Below, piece after piece: positions 20,619 to 35,841 of a stretch of DNA of 42,985 bases. The position numbers and the translations under genes are program-made. The stretch lies in contig JBNGIQ010009283.1 of assembly GCA_049999765.1 (NCBI GenBank), positions 13,028-56,012 of the forward strand, read 5' to 3'. This stretch comes from Phaeoceros laevis (lineage: Eukaryota > Anthocerotophyta > Anthocerotopsida > Notothyladales). Position 1 is the stretch's first letter, and the number at the start of each line of letters is the position of its first letter. The notes under the pieces were generated by a model. That model made no database searches, was not told where the DNA came from, and saw only the letters and a program-made list of their open reading frames with translations.

Positions 20619-21816
20619 ATGGCGGGTGATAGCAGCAAGTATCAGATCGGACAGGTTGCCTACGTCAAGCTCGTCTTGCACGCGCTCAAGCACAAGTTCA
20701 GTAGCGTAAACGGAGTCCTAGTAGGGAGAGTCTCTCAACAAGTGGCGCCATCCGATGGGAACGATGGAGCCCGTGATGGGCATTCCCGTGTGGAGATTGT
20801 CGATGCCGTGCCACTCTTTCATGGCCAGCTTGGGCTCCTCCCAATGCTTGAGCTTGCTCTTACTCAGGTAGGCAGTTGTTGCTGGGGACAAACTTCTTAC
20901 ACAGCTTTCTAAAGTCTTGGCATTTGCTGAGATGGTGGTCGAAGCTCGAGTTTGAGGTGCAGAGGCTCTAATCGGTGTAAAAATCTGATTCCGTTGTTTT
21001 CTCTTCAATTTGCCGTGTTTTCAGTTCGATGACACGGCCTCTCCATGGTGTTGGGCAGGTTGATCAGCATTTGCAAGCCCAGAAAGGCGGTCTGACTGTT
21101 GTGGGATACTACCATGCAAACGAGCTGTTCGATGACTTTGAGTTAAGTCCCATCGCTCGCAAGATCGGGGACAAGATTGCACAGTATTGCCCTGAGGCTG
21201 TCATCCTGTTGGTATGTGTCAAGTGGATTGTGGGGACATGTTCAGAAGTAGCTACGCTTGTGGTATCGAGGTCGAGCAACAATGTGATTCTTTTCTCGAC
21301 GTGTATTTGCAGCTCGATAACAAGTTACTTGGGAGTCTCCCTAAGAAGAAGAGCAAGAAGCCGGTGACCCAGGTGAGTGCTTCAGGATCGGAAGATCAGG
21401 TTGCATTCTATAGTTGCAGCAGTGAAGTCACTCTACTACTTTCATATTGCCTGCCTTATGTTCAACACTGGAAACTACATGCAGTGGACGAATTATGTTG
21501 CTATGGGATCTAACTTCAGTCGTCTCGCAGCTGTTCCTCCGGGATGCTGGTAAGGGATGGCGTCAGACCGGAACGGGTGGTGTTTCAGGAGAGTTACAAT
21601 TGAAGGAGTTAACTGCAAATGGCATCCTTCTGGATTACATTGCAGAAGGACGAGAACAACTTGTAGTAGATTTTGATGAGCATTTGGACGACATCTCCAA
21701 GTACGTGAAACTCGATCTCATGGTTCACTGCAATGCTTGCTTGGCTAGAGGCATTTCTGAGAATGGTTTCTCGTGCAACTTGTAGGGATTGGCTAAATCC
21801 GGATCTTTTCAACTAG
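20619..21816 (+). CDS. EMC8: ER membrane protein complex subunit 8/9 homolog (5 exons)
   Basis: Exons 20619-20867, 21059-21211, 21313-21372, 21531-21700 and 21786-21816 keep frame and encode 220 residues. The protein is an MPN/UPF0172 family member: YQIGQVAYVKLVLHALKHK, VNGVLVGR, DAVPLFHGQLGLLPMLELAL, GLTVVGYYHANELFDD, ARKIGDKIAQYCPEAVILL and the conserved end DWLNPDLF. It lacks the JAMM metalloprotease motif, as EMC8/9 does. It is the cytosolic subunit of the EMC, which inserts membrane proteins at the ER. The ATG at 20619 precedes AGDSSKYQIG and is the first in frame. Confidence 0.93.
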
Positions 21817-22633
21817 TTTTGGCCGTCATTGTTAGCACCTGCTACCATTAGCTGGAGACATTCGTCACAAGCACTTTAGGAACATTTGTACGCCATTGAG
21901 GATCACCAAGCTGGAGGTGATGTAACACATTATTCTGGAGAGCTCCAAAGTTAGGTCGAACCGCTAGGTTCTGTCATAGTGGTGCAGTGAAAAATTGTAC
22001 CTGTTTGTCATGCTTCTCCAGCTCCCCCGGTCTTGTCCACGCACATGCTTGTTGTCTGAAGGTTTCTACTTGACGTTGTGTTGCATGGTCTAATAGGACA
22101 GCATCAGCAGGCTGTAAGTTCATTAGGCTGTAAATTCAATAGTAACTACACAATCAACGGCCCACATTTCCACACTCCAGCGTCCCATGCTTCCCAACAG
22201 GCACCAAGGAAACACAACCCCGGGGCACTACGCTTTGAAAGATGCAGGTAGACTTGGTGCATGTTTCCTAGTTACCCCTGAACAGAAGGTTCATCGCCGC
22301 CTTGCCTCCGAAACGTTTGGAATGAGACAACGTTTGGCTCTGGCTTTCGGCCCAGTCTGCTCGTCTGGTTACGCAGTTTAGGAGCTCGCCGGTTGCAGCA
22401 AAGAGGATCGCAGCAAGTGCCAGGGGAAGTGGAAGAGGGAATCGCGGTGGTTGTGCCGCTTCACCCTTATGGTTTTTCCAGAGGAAGGCCTTTATTACGG
22501 AGGTGAGCTACAGCTCGAACAGTTGCCAATCAGTGCCTGTGGCCGTACTGTCGGACTTTGCCTGCTGGTCCGACCAGTATACAATATAGAGAGCAGTGGT
22601 AGATTGGATTGAGAAGTCGGGGCACCTTGAAAG
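21817..22633. other. Intergenic region upstream of SufS
   Basis: About 800 bp with no convincing exon. Open frames are short and unlike any family I know. Presumed SufS promoter and 5' UTR. Confidence 0.45.
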
Positions 22634-25177
<2,544 letters not shown>

Positions 25178-25352
25178 AAATGGTCCACCTATAGGAACCA
25201 GGGTGGAAGCAGGGCAGACCACAAGGATGACATTTTACTCGCCAAAAATGTTTTCCAACAAACACAACCTGTTTGTGGCCACTCTCGACTGAAAATAGTC
25301 TACTGCGAAAAAGAGGCTGTGGTATCCATCCTGAAGGCCTTGTCGTAACGAG

Positions 25353-26156
25353 CTACGCAAGCTTCTTAGCTCGAGTTGCCGGATTCTCTTCAGCCTCCAG
25401 GAACATAAGGTAGATGTAGCCTACTGTCCACAAAAGAACGAACTTCCAAGGCACCCAGCACGCTGTGGCAAGCAAGCTGAGAATGGAGCCAATGTACTGA
25501 GGATGGCTGATGTAGCCAAATGGAAAAGCTTCCACCCATGGTATCTTCGCCCCAAAACGCACCCCGTAGTACACCCCAGCTTCTCCCAGTAGCTGGTACA
25601 CTCTGAATGCGGCAAAAAAGCCCCGTCAGTGTTCCGCCTACTACAAACTTTGCTCTTACCAAGTCCAGAGCACCACCGGCACAAAAAGCCTACGCTGATC
25701 AACAGAATTTGAAACTTCTCGACAATCGAATGCAGCATTTGGAACTCAGTCACCAATGCGCAGAATGCAACTCAAGTGTGAAATGCAGCCATTGCGCACG
25801 CACCAATCAATTCCTCAGGCACATACGTCCTTGCAATTACCATCCGGCCAACAACAGGTAGGTGGCAGCACACACCTGTAATTCAAACCTTGCCCCACCG
25901 CAAAGAGCAGGATGCAGTACCAGGGCGGCAAACGGGTAACGGAGGCGGTGGTGAGCACGCCCAGGATCTGGCCAGCTTTAAGAGCCATAGACACCTCGGC
26001 CATGCGGTGACTGGGATCTACATCAGGCCCGCAGAAGTGCACCCACCGCTGTGGATTGGTCCAAAGGTACCAGTAGTAGAAGAAGGGGGCCAGCACTAGC
26101 GCAGAGACCACCAAATTTTGCAACCCCAAGCTCGCCACCGCTGACATCAGCCCCAT
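25353..26156 (-). CDS. PLMT: Phosphatidyl-N-methylethanolamine N-methyltransferase (PLMT, 2 exons)
   Basis: Minus-strand exons 26156-25876 and 25602-25353 encode 176 residues. The protein is multi-pass, with hydrophobic segments near 15-35, 60-95 and 125-155. Its order matches plant PLMT: YWYLWTNPQRWVHFCG, FAVGQGLNYRVYQLLGEAGV, YYGVRFGAKIPWVEAFPFG, HPQYIGSILSLLA and the C-terminal EAEENPATRAKKLA. The HPQYxG and EE elements are the usual S-adenosylmethionine-binding parts of this class. It makes the last two methylations from phosphatidyl-monomethylethanolamine to phosphatidylcholine in the ER. The intron is 273 nt. mL53 lies head to head 241 bp away. Confidence 0.93.
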
Positions 26157-26397
26157 CGCCACCAGCAAATCGTCTCTCAGTCGCAGAACTGGGGAAGGAG
26201 CAACGGGAATGGGAATAGGCGGGAGCTCCGCATTTGTTTCTCCTGTTCCGCCTTCGTAACGAAACGTGGCGGTCGTCAGTCCGTACTTACGTGTCCCGCC
26301 TCGCCTAGCAAATTCACAGCTAGTCTAGGGTTAAGGCAAAGCAGCCTCTGCCGAGTGCACGATCAAACCGTCGGAGGCGAACGCTTGTCCAGCGAGC
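26157..26397. promoter_or_regulatory. Putative bidirectional promoter, PLMT / mL53
   Basis: Start codons diverge across 241 bp. Bidirectional use is inferred from spacing; no element was identified. Confidence 0.4.
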
Positions 26398-26757
26398 ATG
26401 TTCAAGCATCTGTCTCGGGTGAAGATAGAGTTCAACCCACTTGATCCGCGATCTCGCTCGGCTTTGGAGTTTCTGGCGCAGTGTAATTCGCGGAAGGCTC
26501 GCGCTTCAAACCCAGACTGCCAGGTGGTTGTTCAGCGGCGCACGGATGACCAGAACCCCCAGGTTACTGTGACCTTCATCAACGGCAAGGAGGAGGTGCT
26601 GGATGGATCCAAGATGCCAGCGCAGGTCATGCGGAAGCGCATTTTCGAGCAGGCGGATTTTATGGAGACGGAGCAGCTGTTCAAGGATTCCGGGCTTGAT
26701 CTGTCCGGACACCACCCATCCGCAGAAGGCTTTCTGGCAACAAGTAGAGGACGCTGA
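26398..26757 (+). CDS. MRPL53: Mitochondrial large-subunit ribosomal protein mL53
   Basis: A 119-residue frame starts at the ATG at 26398. It matches plant mL53 proteins over the first about 100 residues: FKHLSRVKIEFNPLDPRSRS, ALEFLAQCNSRKARASNPDC, VVVQRRTDDQNPQVTV, INGKEEVLDGSK and FMETEQLFKDSG. The thioredoxin-like fold and small size fit. No cleaved presequence is evident, as is common for this protein. The last about 18 residues look unlike the family. A second frame open to 26809 (ending DLADRNKTLVAPRSP) is equally coding-like, so the exact 3' end is uncertain. Confidence 0.85.
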   Translation: MFKHLSRVKIEFNPLDPRSRSALEFLAQCNSRKARASNPDCQVVVQRRTDDQNPQVTVTFINGKEEVLDGSKMPAQVMRKRIFEQADFMETEQLFKDSGLDLSGHHPSAEGFLATSRGR

Positions 26758-27736
26758 TCTGGCGGACAGGAACAAAACTCTTGTGGCGCCTCGGTCTCCT
26801 AGCTTGTGAGGTTGTCACATACACGCTTTCAGTTGCGGTTTGCGCTGCCAATGATGGAAGAGCTGACCATGTCTTTGACTAGTCAAGGTGGAATTCTGCA
26901 CCTTAGGTCACGTGCTTACGCAGCTCGGCAGCACAACGTACAGTTAAATGGGACGGACAGAGGTTTTGCTGGGGCCGGAAAGATCTGGGGTCGCAGATCA
27001 CCGGATTGCGGCCCTTAGTAGGATAGTCTTACTCGGTTGTGCGAAGAACGGTTAACCGCATCTGTTTGTGCAGGTTTTGGTCACAGTGCGTATCCTTGAA
27101 CTCTCTCCTCGGATCAATCAATTGTTTCACGGTGTAATGTCACCGTGGGTGCTCAAGGAGTCATGCTCCTATGCGTGATGCTCAAAGTGGCTGATGAATG
27201 CTGATTTCTCGGTCACAGCTCATCTCCTTATGAGTCACTTCAGAGTGGATGGTCTTTCGCATTGCACAAGGAGAAGCTGACTATTCATGTAGAAAGTCTA
27301 GGTTCAGTTGCTGATTTGGCTCCTAATTTTAAATACTCAAAAATGTTATCGATGCTATTCACTTCAATTCGTCAGGCGTGCTTCCATGATCCATCTCGAG
27401 TGTCCTTCCCTAGTTTGAAGTCTATGTGGTGGAATGCGCTCTGTAAACTCAAGGGGGCCTTGTGTTTACTGTCTGCTGTATGCGCACTGCAACCCCCATA
27501 AGTGTACATCAATGCTGAGTGTTGAGCCTGAGCTTAGAGACTTCAGGATATGGAGGTTTCAGGCTCATGAAACATGCGTACTACATGATTGGCACCTGGT
27601 TCGTTGTGTTTCAGTGATGCTCAGTGCCAGTCAAAGGCGTCGATGCGACGATGCCAATGCAAATACGATGACTATGCCGTATCCTGTCATTTTGATATGG
27701 AGTGACCTGCGATGTCCAGGAGATCGTTAATATAGT
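26758..27736. other. Intergenic region without recognised gene
   Basis: About 1 kb with short frames only and no family match on either strand. I looked on the minus strand for a lost DYW domain of the neighbouring PPR gene (HxE and CxxCH motifs) and saw none. Confidence 0.5.
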
Positions 27737-27770
27737 CTTCCTTTCACTAGTCGCTTCCTTTCACTAGTCG
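27737..27770. repeat. 17-bp perfect tandem duplication next to the PPR stop codon
   Basis: CTTCCTTTCACTAGTCG occurs at 27737-27753 and again at 27754-27770. The second copy abuts the PPR stop codon, which is read on the minus strand at 27773-27771. Confidence 0.9.
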
Positions 27771-30338
27771 CTATGATAAGCGGCCTAAATCCTCGTAAGG
27801 CCCAGCCTTTAATGGCCTGCCACGCAAGGGCTGGTCCTCAAACTGTGTTATATGCCCTGTTTCTTTCAGCTTTGAGCGTACCTGCCTAAGCAGGTCATGG
27901 AATTGTTCCTGCTGCGGCTGCCGGTTGCTGCCTCCTACCACAAAATTGTGTACTTCCTGCCCATGCTCAGCCCAGCTCAGGCCAGGAATTTTCCGTGCCC
28001 CTGCCTTCTGTTGTAACTCCTCCACCTCTTGGGCACAGTCCCAAAGGCCAGCATCAGCATAGGTATTCCACATTAGCATATATGAGGCAGCATGTTTTGG
28101 CTGTAAATGCACAGCAGCATCAAAGGCACGCCTTGCTAGTAATATCTTCCCGTGCTTACGGCAAGCACCCAGCAAACACAACCACATCACCATATCAGGC
28201 TGTCCTGGCACTGTCGACAACAAGTGCTGGATTGCTGTGAAATAACCTGCACGCCCAAGAAGGTCAACCATAGTGACATAATGCTCCATTTCTGGAATCA
28301 GGCCATGGTCTCTGCTCATGGATTCGAAGTACTCAACACCTTCTTTCACGAGGCCAACATGGTTGCAGACAGAAAGAATACAGAGAAATGTGACTCCATC
28401 TGGTTTAGTACCTGCCATCTGCATAGCCTTATAACATTGTAAGCTTGCCACACACTTTCCTTGCCGGGCATAACCAGCAATCAAAGCAGTCCACGACACC
28501 ACATTGGGCTGAGGCAGTGCATCAAACAAAACTTGGGCATCCTCCATGCTCCCACATCTCCCATATGCGTGGATGAGGGTGTTTGCTAAAGATGGACTTA
28601 ACTTTCCGCTCGAGATGAGGGTCTGATGAATTTGTCTACAGACGTCTAAGGTTCCTGTACTGCACGCTTGCAAGATGGAAACGAGCAAGATTTCATCTGG
28701 ACTAACATCTTCTTCTTGCATCTGTCTGTAGAGCTGCATGGCCTTGTTCGCTTGGCCCTGCTCAACATAGGCTGATAGCATAACAGTCCATGCCACCATA
28801 CTCCGCTGAGACAATCGATCAAACACATCACGAGCATCCAGGATGCTCCTACACTTCAGATACATACTAAAGAGGGTGTTACCCACGTAGCTATTTGAGT
28901 CGTAGCCCTTCTTCCGAGCTGCTGCATGTATTTCTCTCCCTTTTTCTAGAGACTTGAACTTGGTCAATCCACAGTGCTGCATTATATCTTCCTTTTCCGC
29001 AAGAATGCCACATGCTTGGAGCACACTCACATAGGTCCGATCATTGGGACTTACATGATCCTCCAGCATCTGATCATATAGCTGAAGAGCCCTTTCTGCT
29101 CCACCGTGCTGGATATATACCACCAGCATTGCATTCCATGACACCACATTTCGCTTCGACAAGCAATCGAACACAGTACGTGCATCGACAAGGCTCCCAC
29201 ACTTCCCATACATACTAATGAGGGTGCTGCTAACAAAGACATCTGAGTCATATCCTTTTCTGCGAGCTTCACAGTGTATTGCCCGCCCCTGCTCCAACGA
29301 CATGACCTTGTTGGGCAGCCCATCCACAACGTCAGTTTCCTTCGGGTCTGCAGTCATGCCACATGCTTGGAGCACGCTTACAAACGTGCGGTTGTTTGGA
29401 CTTACGCACTCCTCCTTCATCACTTTGTACAGCTGCAAAGCCTTCTCCGGTTTGCCCTGCTGTGCATATGCCGCAAGCATCGCATTCCAGCACACAAGAT
29501 CACGTTTGAGCAGGCCATCGAAAACATTTTGTGCATCCTCCAGGTTCCCACACTTCGCATACATGTCAACAAGACTCGTGCGTACAAACAAATCAGAGTC
29601 ACACATGTACTTCACAGATTCAGCATGGATGCGCTTGCCCTCTTTCAAGTTGGGTATGTTGCCACAAGCTTTCAGCAGACTCACAAAAGTATATGTGTTC
29701 GGTACCACACCATCCTCTAGCATCCACCGGTACATTGTCAGGGCTTGCTGGTCCTGGCCACACGCAGAGAACCCAGAAATCACGGCTGTCCAGGAAGAAA
29801 CAGTTCGCTGTTGCAAACGGTGAAATACCTGGAGAGCATCTTCAAGACCACCGCACTTCACAAACGTGCCCACCACAGACTCACCAAGATATCCGGTTGA
29901 CTCAAACCCATGCTGGGCCAGGTGAGCATGCACAAGCTTCGCCTGAACCAGGGCCTTCCTTTTGGAGCAAACCTTCAAAAGCGACCTATAAGCCTGTACA
30001 GAGGGAATAATACCTTGCTGGTCCATTCGCAACAGGGTAGTCAGGGCCCTGTACAGCTGTCCTTCCTCGCACAACCTTTCTAGTTCAGCAGCATCGAGAC
30101 TGCAAGGCCGAACATCCGGAGCTATGTCCAGGCCGCTCTGGGGCTGGACATCTAAGGTAGATGGCCGAGAATCCACCCACATAGGCTTGTGATGTGTATC
30201 CAACACTCTTGAATTCATATGCCGCAAGTCTTTGTGTCGAGAAATTTCTTGAACCCTAGCCTTCCTTTTCGTGCACACCTTCGAAAGAGACCTGTATTCC
30301 TGTAAAGTTGAAACAATACTAAGCTGGTCCATGCGCAT
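27771..30338 (-). CDS. PLS-class pentatricopeptide repeat protein, E/E+ type without DYW domain, intronless
   Basis: Intronless minus-strand frame of 855 residues from the ATG at 30338; it is open a few codons further to a GTG at 30359. It holds about five P-L-S triplets of 31 to 36 residue repeats, with motifs such as DVFVSSTLISMYGKCGSLVD, VVSWNAMLVVYIQHG and RTYVSVLQACG. The C-terminus has E-type motifs (PDMVMWLCLLGACRKHGK, then KIPGLSWAEHGQEVHNF and VVGGSNRQPQQEQFHDLL). It stops shortly after, where a DYW deaminase domain would begin. Such proteins bind organelle RNA and direct C-to-U editing; without DYW, editing would need a partner in trans. No clear targeting peptide is visible, probably because the 5' end is rearranged: residues 1-110 are a second copy of the module at about residues 90-160. 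Target RNA is unknown. Confidence 0.88.
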   Translation of the reverse strand: MRMDQLSIVSTLQEYRSLSKVCTKRKARVQEISRHKDLRHMNSRVLDTHHKPMWVDSRPSTLDVQPQSGLDIAPDVRPCSLDAAELERLCEEGQLYRALTTLLRMDQQGIIPSVQAYRSLLKVCSKRKALVQAKLVHAHLAQHGFESTGYLGESVVGTFVKCGGLEDALQVFHRLQQRTVSSWTAVISGFSACGQDQQALTMYRWMLEDGVVPNTYTFVSLLKACGNIPNLKEGKRIHAESVKYMCDSDLFVRTSLVDMYAKCGNLEDAQNVFDGLLKRDLVCWNAMLAAYAQQGKPEKALQLYKVMKEECVSPNNRTFVSVLQACGMTADPKETDVVDGLPNKVMSLEQGRAIHCEARRKGYDSDVFVSSTLISMYGKCGSLVDARTVFDCLSKRNVVSWNAMLVVYIQHGGAERALQLYDQMLEDHVSPNDRTYVSVLQACGILAEKEDIMQHCGLTKFKSLEKGREIHAAARKKGYDSNSYVGNTLFSMYLKCRSILDARDVFDRLSQRSMVAWTVMLSAYVEQGQANKAMQLYRQMQEEDVSPDEILLVSILQACSTGTLDVCRQIHQTLISSGKLSPSLANTLIHAYGRCGSMEDAQVLFDALPQPNVVSWTALIAGYARQGKCVASLQCYKAMQMAGTKPDGVTFLCILSVCNHVGLVKEGVEYFESMSRDHGLIPEMEHYVTMVDLLGRAGYFTAIQHLLSTVPGQPDMVMWLCLLGACRKHGKILLARRAFDAAVHLQPKHAASYMLMWNTYADAGLWDCAQEVEELQQKAGARKIPGLSWAEHGQEVHNFVVGGSNRQPQQEQFHDLLRQVRSKLKETGHITQFEDQPLRGRPLKAGPYEDLGRLS

Positions 30339-30605
30339 CAAGGCTGTCCTTCCTTTCACAACCTTTCTAGTTAGGTCATCTTTGAGGATTCAAGGCCAGC
30401 TCTGTCTAGGCCCTCTGGAATTGGACATCCAAGGTGAATAGAGATAAATTTACCCGTACTACTGTTCAACACTCCTGAATTCATATGCCGGAACTCCTGG
30501 TGGTGAGGACTTCCGTGAACCAGGGCCAGCTTTCATTCTGGTGCAAACCTTCAAAAGCGACCTGTAGGCCTCCGCAGTCTTGGTGTCAGGAACTTCTCCC
30601 TGTGA
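29942..30605. repeat. Three tandem copies of a 5' PPR module
   Basis: On the plus strand a block starting near CCTGAACCAGGGCC at 29942 recurs from about 30248 and about 30513, giving periods of about 306 and 265 bp. The inner copy encodes AYRSLLKVCSKRKALVQ in the PPR gene. The middle copy encodes EYRSLSKVCTKRKARVQ and provides the current start. The outer copy encodes AYRSLLKVCTRMKA but is broken by stops. A shared CTGAATTCATATGCCG segment lies in the two spacers (about 30213 and 30476). Confidence 0.85.
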
Positions 30606-31775
30606 AAATAAATATCACAGGTTGTGGAAGGAATTTTGAAGCAACATAACCTCTCATCATGCAGGAAATTCATGCCTTGTCCAGCCTGTTGTTGTTCCAC
30701 CCTTTTGAGACTTCGACGCGAGATCCTGACACATTTTTATGTATCTTTTGATGACCATAACCAGGTGAACGGGTAGACCTAGTCCTGCAATTTTTCCTGT
30801 CACTGTAACAAGACTTGAATCCATCCACCACAGGTGAGGCATTGACAAGACTCCAATCGCGCCATAATCTTGCACATCTGAAATAGGAAGCACAAACATC
30901 AGGAGAGAAAGAAGGATCCGTTCCGTGGGTTACATTGTAGTAGCTCAGGTCGTGGAGGCGATCCATGTTGGTGCAACGTGCAACACCAATCACTTTCGCA
31001 TAAATGAAATGTAGATGCAAAGGAACTGATGGAGAATAGGTTACACCAATCAATTAAAAACCTTAGTCAAACGTAGTCATACACCATAATTGAATAGTCC
31101 CAGGCAAGAAAGGAGCTGCAGATGTAGAGAGCTTGCTCTCTTGGGAGGATTCGTGAATTGTCTTGCCTTGGCAGACGATCTATGTTCGTGACCATGGCAG
31201 GACGAGTGACAGTACTGTCTCACATGGGATGAGCAAGTAGTACGCGAGGGAAGCAAACATCCACCTTTTCGACGTTTTGGGACACCGAAGTGGCTCCAGC
31301 TATGGAGTTTTCTTTTCTGAAGGTTAGATCCAAAGTCCTCTACCATTGGCTGAGTCTGGTGCGATGAAGTGTCAGGTTGCTGTAGAAGTAGTCCTTGGGC
31401 CACTTCGTCTCATTTCACAAGCTGTCGTTCTCATGCTCTATGCTGGCAATGAGACGGTTCTCAGTGAGGTAGCGAGGTTCTGGCCAAGCTGCCCTAAGGC
31501 AGAGATAGGGATTCAGGCAGAGGAGGGCCTTGTATACTGGTCGCAAGTACTTCGGGTGACCAATACTATCGCCTTACGATTTTGATTATCTACAATGAGC
31601 TCAGGAATTGCTTTTAGCTGGGAAGTAGCTGGATATACACAGGAGATCTGCTTTTATGCTGATGCCCTCTCTGTGTGGATGTTGATGGGGTGTTAACCTT
31701 CCCGGCAATCATAGGCTGTATTGAAGGTTGTGGGTGTTGTTTGACGTTGCTGCCACTCAAGGAGTGATTGTCGAA
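30606..31775. other. Intergenic region between PPR gene and RLF
   Basis: No exon with recognisable similarity on either strand. Frames are short and unlike known families. It should hold the promoters of two divergent genes. Confidence 0.5.
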
Positions 31776-32812
31776 ATGCAGGGCAATAACCTGGTCAGGA
31801 CGGATGATTTAGAGTCTCCAACGATGATGCCGTCTGCAGACCGCATGCCTGTTGGATACTCTGTTCCTTCCTTGAACTCCCACATGTATGCCGGGGAAGC
31901 TACACCATCAACTGGACAAACCCAGCACCACCTGCAGACTTTGCAAATCTCTCCCAAAGCGATTGCTGCAAATGCTCCAGATGTCCCCTTCTTACAGGCT
32001 TGTACCTCGCTATCAAGGCCCACCCCCGAGATTATGCCACCTCCGAAACCGAAGATACGGGCTAAAATACCACTGGAGAAGGGCTACAGTCAAATGGATT
32101 GGTTGAAGCTGACACAAACCAAGCCTGACCTCGCAGGTGCGTCTGGTTGCCAGGTTTTTCTGGCGGCAGCAGGTGTGTAGCATCTATCGATGTGAAGATG
32201 TGACCAGGAATATTCATCACTGCAGGATTGAAGGGTCGCTCGAGCCGAAGGCTCATATCAATGGAAGAGGTAAAGCTCCACAAAACTGATGAGGATGCAT
32301 GGACTGTCCTACGGGGGCATGTGTACAACATCTCTCCCTATCTTGGCTTTCATCCTGGAGGTAATACTCAGTTAGTAAAATGTACAGCAACTAGAGGTAG
32401 TGTACTAGAAGGATGTTGTCCTTGTTGTGGGAAAAGACCAGGTAGTAGATTGTTGTATAGCCACAGCTTCATGCCTTGGTAATGTTGGTGACCAGACCTA
32501 AGTACCCTCCTGTGTCTCGAGCTCCCTTCCTAATTCCTGCAGTAATGAGAAGCTGTCTCTTGCAGGCAGGGATATGCTGATGAAGGGTGCTGGGAAGGAC
32601 TGCACATCCCTATTTAGTATCCTATCTGGAACGTGCGTGCCTGAAGAGTTTGCAGTTGTCATATTCTGTTTGCTGTCGTGTCCACCTGATTTTGCTTAAC
32701 CTTTGCAGACAAGTATCATGCATGGGTGAACGCTGAATTCCTGCTAGAGAAATGCTTAGTTGGTGTCCTGGATATCGCCTCTCAAGCCGTCAAAAGTGGA
32801 CCAGGCAAGTGA
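31776..32812 (+). CDS. RLF: Cytochrome b5 domain protein of the RLF type (4 exons)
   Basis: Exons 31776-32136, 32226-32360, 32566-32616 and 32709-32812 keep frame and encode 216 residues. A Ser/Pro-rich polar N-terminus is followed by the RLF signature [20 protein letters not shown]. Then comes a cytochrome b5 domain (about 130-205): [33 protein letters not shown] and [20 protein letters not shown]. The two heme-ligand histidines are H163 and H186. There is no membrane anchor, so the protein is likely soluble and cytosolic, as for Arabidopsis RLF (At5g09680), known from a reduced-lateral-root mutant. Its redox partner is not known. The ATG at 31776 is the first in frame. Confidence 0.92.
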
Positions 32813-33643
32813 ATGATTTCTGGTCTGAAGATAAACCCTGCAAGCATGGGTTTAGAAGATGGAGTTTGGAACTTACCTGCTCACAGTATCTCCATATGAT
32901 GAGGGAATATTCCCTTCGAGCTTACGTGGGGTATCGTAGGTCCTGTTACTGTGATAAAATCTAGCTTCAAACGCCTGGAACTGATTAAGCCTGTCAGCCT
33001 CGTGCCCACAGCAATTGACGATTGAAACCAATGTCAATGCAACATATGTTTGCCAATTCAAGTGTAGTTGACCTGTTTTTTGTTTAAGTGCGAAGCTCCC
33101 AGCATTGCCGCACTAAACAGGGTGCTTGGCGGATGCGTTATCATGCCGCCCTAGGAGGCTAAAGCTGGGGCCTGATAATAAGATCTGAACAACAGCAGTA
33201 GAAGTAGGGGCATTGCCTCGTGGGACTGATGAATGCGATCAATTGGCTGGCCACTGACTGGAAGATTCTCGGAAGGCAAGCAAACTTTACGAGGTTGAGA
33301 CAGGTGCTGGACAATTAATAGCATTAGAAATCTACAGTAAAAATTGCCCGTCTTGGATCTATGAGAAGAGAATCTCCCACGAACTCGGACGCATCGCACC
33401 TTTTGCTTACTGTGGCTGCCATGCTTTCGGGGACGGCAAGGCCATTGGGTGACGTCGCCTTGGGGCCTTGGGACCCTCAGCTGTACAATACCATTGTTGC
33501 CGTCCTGGAGCTCGTTTCTACTAGTAGAGCCTCGTGGTTGGGATGTTCTCAAAGGAAGTGTACGTGCCAACATTTTCTTAGTTTCCTTGAGGACTCTGCA
33601 CCACGGCTATTGGCTGTAGACGGAAGACCTTCAAGTTTGCGCC
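32813..33643. other. Intergenic region upstream of the P450 gene
   Basis: About 830 bp without a recognised exon. Presumed RLF 3' UTR and P450 promoter. Confidence 0.5.

Positions 33644-35841
<2,198 letters not shown>

Noticed and set aside
27600-27770. Lost DYW domain downstream of the PPR stop
   Set aside because: The reverse complement was read for HxE, CxxCH and the terminal DYW triplet in all frames and none was found.
27737-27770. Target-site duplication of a retroposed PPR gene
   Set aside because: The two 17-bp copies are adjacent, not flanking the gene, and no matching copy was seen at the 5' side; no poly(A) tract follows the stop.
28995-29823. Long plus-strand frames antisense to the PPR gene (up to 201 codons)
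   Set aside because: They mirror the repeat periodicity of the PPR gene on the other strand and carry no independent similarity.
30657-31403. Minus-strand frames of 80 to 127 codons between the PPR gene and RLF
   Set aside because: No family features, no starts in good context, and no exon pattern.
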